This document shows, piece by piece, positions 31,163 through 33,529 of a stretch of DNA of 33,529 bases. Numbering within the stretch: the first letter of the stretch is position 1; every line of letters starts with the position of its first letter. The position numbers and the translations under genes were made by a program. Source of the stretch: Rhodocyclaceae bacterium UBA2250 (GTDB lineage Bacteria > Pseudomonadota > Gammaproteobacteria > Burkholderiales > Rhodocyclaceae); the NCBI GenBank assembly GCA_002347285.1, contig DDXW01000054.1, positions 1 through 33,529 on the forward strand. The letters are read 5' to 3'. The notes below the pieces were generated by a model. That model worked only from the letters and a program-made list of their open reading frames with translations. It was not told where the DNA came from and ran no database searches.

Positions 31163-32281
31163 ATGAAAATCGCCGCCGCCGATCTCGCCCTGCAGTCCGA
31201 GCATTCCGCGCAAACGCGCCGCCAGAGCGAGGAAAGCCTGCGCGCCTGGCGCGGCGAGCGTCCCGACTTCGAGGGACGGCGCGGTCCGCCCAGCGTCGCC
31301 TCGATCGCCTCGGCGGTCGCCAGCATTTCGGCGGCGGCCTACCAAGCCCTCGCGCAGACCACCAACGCCCAGCCGGCGCCGGTGGAAACCGACGCCAGCG
31401 GCGCGGCCAAGTCGCTCGAGGCCGCCGAAGAGGCGGTCGAGAACGATCCGCGCCTCTTCCTCATCAAGCGCATGCTGGAGCACCTGCTCGGCCGCGAGGT
31501 GCGCATCTTCGACAGGGAGGAATTCTCCGCCGAGCTGCGACAGGTCGAGGTGCGCACCAGCAGCAGCAGCGCGCAACTGCAGACCGCCGCGGGCAACGGC
31601 AACTGGGGCGTCGAATACGATTACCGCGAAGTCCGCGAAGAGGCCGAAGCCACGCGCTTCTCGGCGCAGGGCACGATCCGCACCGCCGACGGCAAGGAAA
31701 TCAGCTTCACCCTCGAACTCGAGACGGCCCGCTATTACCGCGAGGAGACCAGCGTCAGCCTGCGCGCCGGCAATGCCGCCGTGCGCAAGGACCCGCTCGT
31801 CGTCAACTTCGGCGGCACGGCGGCGCAACTGTCGGGACTCGCGGATCAGCGCTTCCGCTTCGACCTCGACGGCGACGGTACGGCCGAAGACCTGCCCCTG
31901 TTCGTCTCCGGCAGCGGCTATCTGGCCTTCGACCGCAACGGCAACGGCAAGATCGATTCCGGCAAGGAACTGTTCGGCCCCGGCACCGGCAATGGCTTCG
32001 CCGAGTTCGCCCGCCTCGACGGCGACGGCAACGGCTGGATCGACGAGAACGACGCCGCCTTCCAGCAACTTTCGGTCTGGACGCCCGCGGCGACAGGCGA
32101 CGGCAGCCTGCGCTCGCTGGCGGAACTGGGCATCGGCGCCCTCGGCCTCGCCCGCGTCGCCACGCCCTTCGCGCTGCGCGGCAGCGACAACGCCGACCTC
32201 GGCGTCGTCAAGGAAAGCGGCGTGTATCTGACGGAGTCCGGCCAGGCCGGCACCCTGCAGGAAATCGACCTGACCGTGTAG
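31163..32281 (+). CDS. EF-hand calcium-binding protein of unknown function
   Basis: A 372-residue protein with no signal peptide or membrane segment. The first 90 residues are low-complexity and Ala/Ser/Glu-rich. The C-terminal half holds calcium-loop motifs: a degenerate loop at 234-243 (DLDGDG), a good EF-hand at 257-269 (DRNGNGKIDSGKE) and another at 286-297 (DGDGNGWIDEND). The region after them (LSVWTP...SLRSLAELGIGALGLA) resembles the end of RTX/EF-hand-type bacterial proteins. GGAG lies 7 bases before the ATG. I cannot assign a function; calcium binding is likely. It stands alone between hemH and a chemoreceptor gene, and its upstream region is rich in short repeats. Confidence 0.8.
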   Translation: MKIAAADLALQSEHSAQTRRQSEESLRAWRGERPDFEGRRGPPSVASIASAVASISAAAYQALAQTTNAQPAPVETDASGAAKSLEAAEEAVENDPRLFLIKRMLEHLLGREVRIFDREEFSAELRQVEVRTSSSSAQLQTAAGNGNWGVEYDYREVREEAEATRFSAQGTIRTADGKEISFTLELETARYYREETSVSLRAGNAAVRKDPLVVNFGGTAAQLSGLADQRFRFDLDGDGTAEDLPLFVSGSGYLAFDRNGNGKIDSGKELFGPGTGNGFAEFARLDGDGNGWIDENDAAFQQLSVWTPAATGDGSLRSLAELGIGALGLARVATPFALRGSDNADLGVVKESGVYLTESGQAGTLQEIDLTV

Positions 32282-32372
32282 TCGCGCAAGAGCCGGCTGG
32301 TCGGCCGGCGCATTGCTTCTCCCTGGTTTCAGCTAAACTCGCGCGGTTGCAGAAAGCAGGGAGGGAACAACA

Positions 32373-33529
32373 ATGCGATTCAACGACATGAAGCTCTGGG
32401 TCAAACTGACCGCGGCGATCTGGCTGATGCTGGTAATCGCCTGGACCGGCATGATCTTCTGGGAAAGCAAGGTCAACCGGGACACCGCCATCGCGCAGGC
32501 CGCGCAGTTTTCCCTGTCGATGCACGAGGCGACGCTCGCCGGCCTGACCGGCATGATGATCACCGGCACCATCGGCCAGCGCGAGGTGTTCCTCGACCAG
32601 ATCAAGCAGTTGTCGATCATCCGCGACCTCAAGGTGCTGCGCGGCGAAAGCGTGATCAAGCTCTATGGCCCCGGCACCGACAAGGACGCCAAGCCCGATG
32701 CCGTCGAGCGGCAGGTGCTCGCCAGCGGCAAGGAGTTCATCGAGGTGCAAAGCGACGCCCAGGGCGAATACCTGCGCGTGGTGCGGCCGACGCTGGCCAG
32801 CAAGAACTACCTCGGCAAGGACTGCATCCTCTGCCACCAGACGCCGGAGCAGACCGTGCTCGGCGTCGTCAGCATGAAGGTCTCGCTCGACAACGTGAAC
32901 GCGGCCGTCGCCGCCCAGCGCGTCAAGTCGCTGCTCGCCGCGGTCGCCGTCAGCATCCCGCTGCTGGTGTTCATCTATCTGTTCGTCAGCCGGCTGGTCA
33001 CCCGGCCGCTCGACGAGATGGTCGCCGGCCTCTCCGCCATCGCCAGCGGCGAAGGCGACCTGACGCGCCGGCTCGCGGTCAAGGGCAGCGACGAAATCGG
33101 CCAGGCCGGCAAGGTCTTCAACGACATGATGGCCAATTTCAGCAACCTGGTGCGCCAGGTCGGCGAATCGGCTGGCCACGTCTCGACCGCCGCCCATGAT
33201 CTGGTCGCCGGGGCGAAACAGGTCGAGGTCAGCTCCGGCCAGCAAAGCGAACGTTCCGCCGCGGCCACCACCGAAATGGAAACGCTGCTCGCCAGCACCG
33301 GCACCATCGCCGAGCAGGTCGGCAGGCTGCGCGAGGAGGCGCGCCGCAGCGCCGAGAACTCGCACATCGGCAACGAAAGCATTTCCCGGCTGATGGGCGA
33401 GATCGACAGCGTCGAGAACTCCGTGCGCGGCATGGCGGACTCGGTGCAGGAGTTCATCAAGAACGCCCAGGCCATCACCGTGATCACCAAGGAGGTGCGC
33501 GACATCGCCGACCAGACCAACCTGCTGGC
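32373..33529 (+). CDS. Methyl-accepting chemotaxis protein with periplasmic c-type heme motif (3' truncated)
   Basis: Chemoreceptor whose last part lies beyond the window (385 codons visible). Seen: TM1 (about 11-30), a periplasmic domain (31-185) with a heme c attachment motif CILCH (151-155), TM2 (about 186-206), HAMP (about 207-260), then the methylation/signalling helices up to DIADQTNLL, where the conserved hairpin tip begins. GGGAGGG lies 7 bases before the ATG. The single CxxCH near the end of the sensor domain suggests a covalently bound heme, as in redox- or gas-sensing receptors such as Desulfovibrio DcrA. Heme binding and ligand are inferred. I see no second CxxCH. Confidence 0.9.
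   Translation, partial: MRFNDMKLWVKLTAAIWLMLVIAWTGMIFWESKVNRDTAIAQAAQFSLSMHEATLAGLTGMMITGTIGQREVFLDQIKQLSIIRDLKVLRGESVIKLYGPGTDKDAKPDAVERQVLASGKEFIEVQSDAQGEYLRVVRPTLASKNYLGKDCILCHQTPEQTVLGVVSMKVSLDNVNAAVAAQRVKSLLAAVAVSIPLLVFIYLFVSRLVTRPLDEMVAGLSAIASGEGDLTRRLAVKGSDEIGQAGKVFNDMMANFSNLVRQVGESAGHVSTAAHDLVAGAKQVEVSSGQQSERSAAATTEMETLLASTGTIAEQVGRLREEARRSAENSHIGNESISRLMGEIDSVENSVRGMADSVQEFIKNAQAITVITKEVRDIADQTNLL

Overview
The window is GC-rich, densely coded bacterial chromosome. Gene content and order (ftsH-rlmE next to divergent yhbY; hrcA-hemH next to nadK-recN; gloB divergent from a yafS-like methyltransferase followed by rnhA-dnaQ; uvrB near tyrB) point to a betaproteobacterium, most likely of the Rhodocyclales/Azoarcus-Thauera type. 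The lineage is inferred from synteny and protein style only. There are no insertion sequences, integrases, CRISPR arrays or rRNA genes. One tRNA gene, tRNA-Val(CAC), is present.

Layout: 1-664 is the 3' end of an unidentified gene. 675-5715 is housekeeping: ftsH, rlmE, yhbY, uvrB. 5735-9974 is an aldehyde-oxidation cassette: an AcoR-type sigma-54 activator divergent from an ExaC/AcoD-type aldehyde dehydrogenase and a DUF779 protein. It has a canonically spaced -24/-12 promoter and upstream palindromes. 10068-11398 holds tyrB and tRNA-Val with its terminator. 11482-12051 encodes a stand-alone cyclic-nucleotide-binding protein.

12079-18295 is the most unusual part. It is a tightly coupled seven-gene minus-strand operon in transcription order: thermostable-hemolysin-family (LuxI/GNAT-like) protein, AMP-dependent ligase, heme-oxygenase-like diiron protein, short-chain dehydrogenase, secreted TPR protein, QseB-like response regulator, QseC-like sensor kinase. 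Almost every junction overlaps or abuts. A QseB/PmrA-type direct repeat (CTTAAA-N5-CTTAAT) sits just upstream of the first gene, between it and divergent glgB. The layout suggests a small-molecule biosynthesis locus that carries its own sensor and is autoregulated. The product is unknown.

18443-20359 is glgB. 20393-23061 is dnaQ, rnhA, a yafS-like methyltransferase and gloB. 23164-28910 is a minus-strand operon: an orphan adenine-N6 DNA methyltransferase, nadK, recN and a CHASE2 adenylate cyclase, with ATGA/GTGA overlaps. 28995-31009 is hrcA-hemH. 31163-32281 is an EF-hand protein. The window ends inside a chemoreceptor carrying a c-type heme motif in its periplasmic domain.

A dispersed repeat of about 25 bp (core ACTCGGCGCYGGYGRGGCGG) occurs at four gene borders, with two weaker relatives near 23.1-23.2 kb. 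Together the cyclase, the cyclic-nucleotide-binding protein, the heme chemoreceptor and the QseBC-like pair show a signalling-rich genome around a conserved core.
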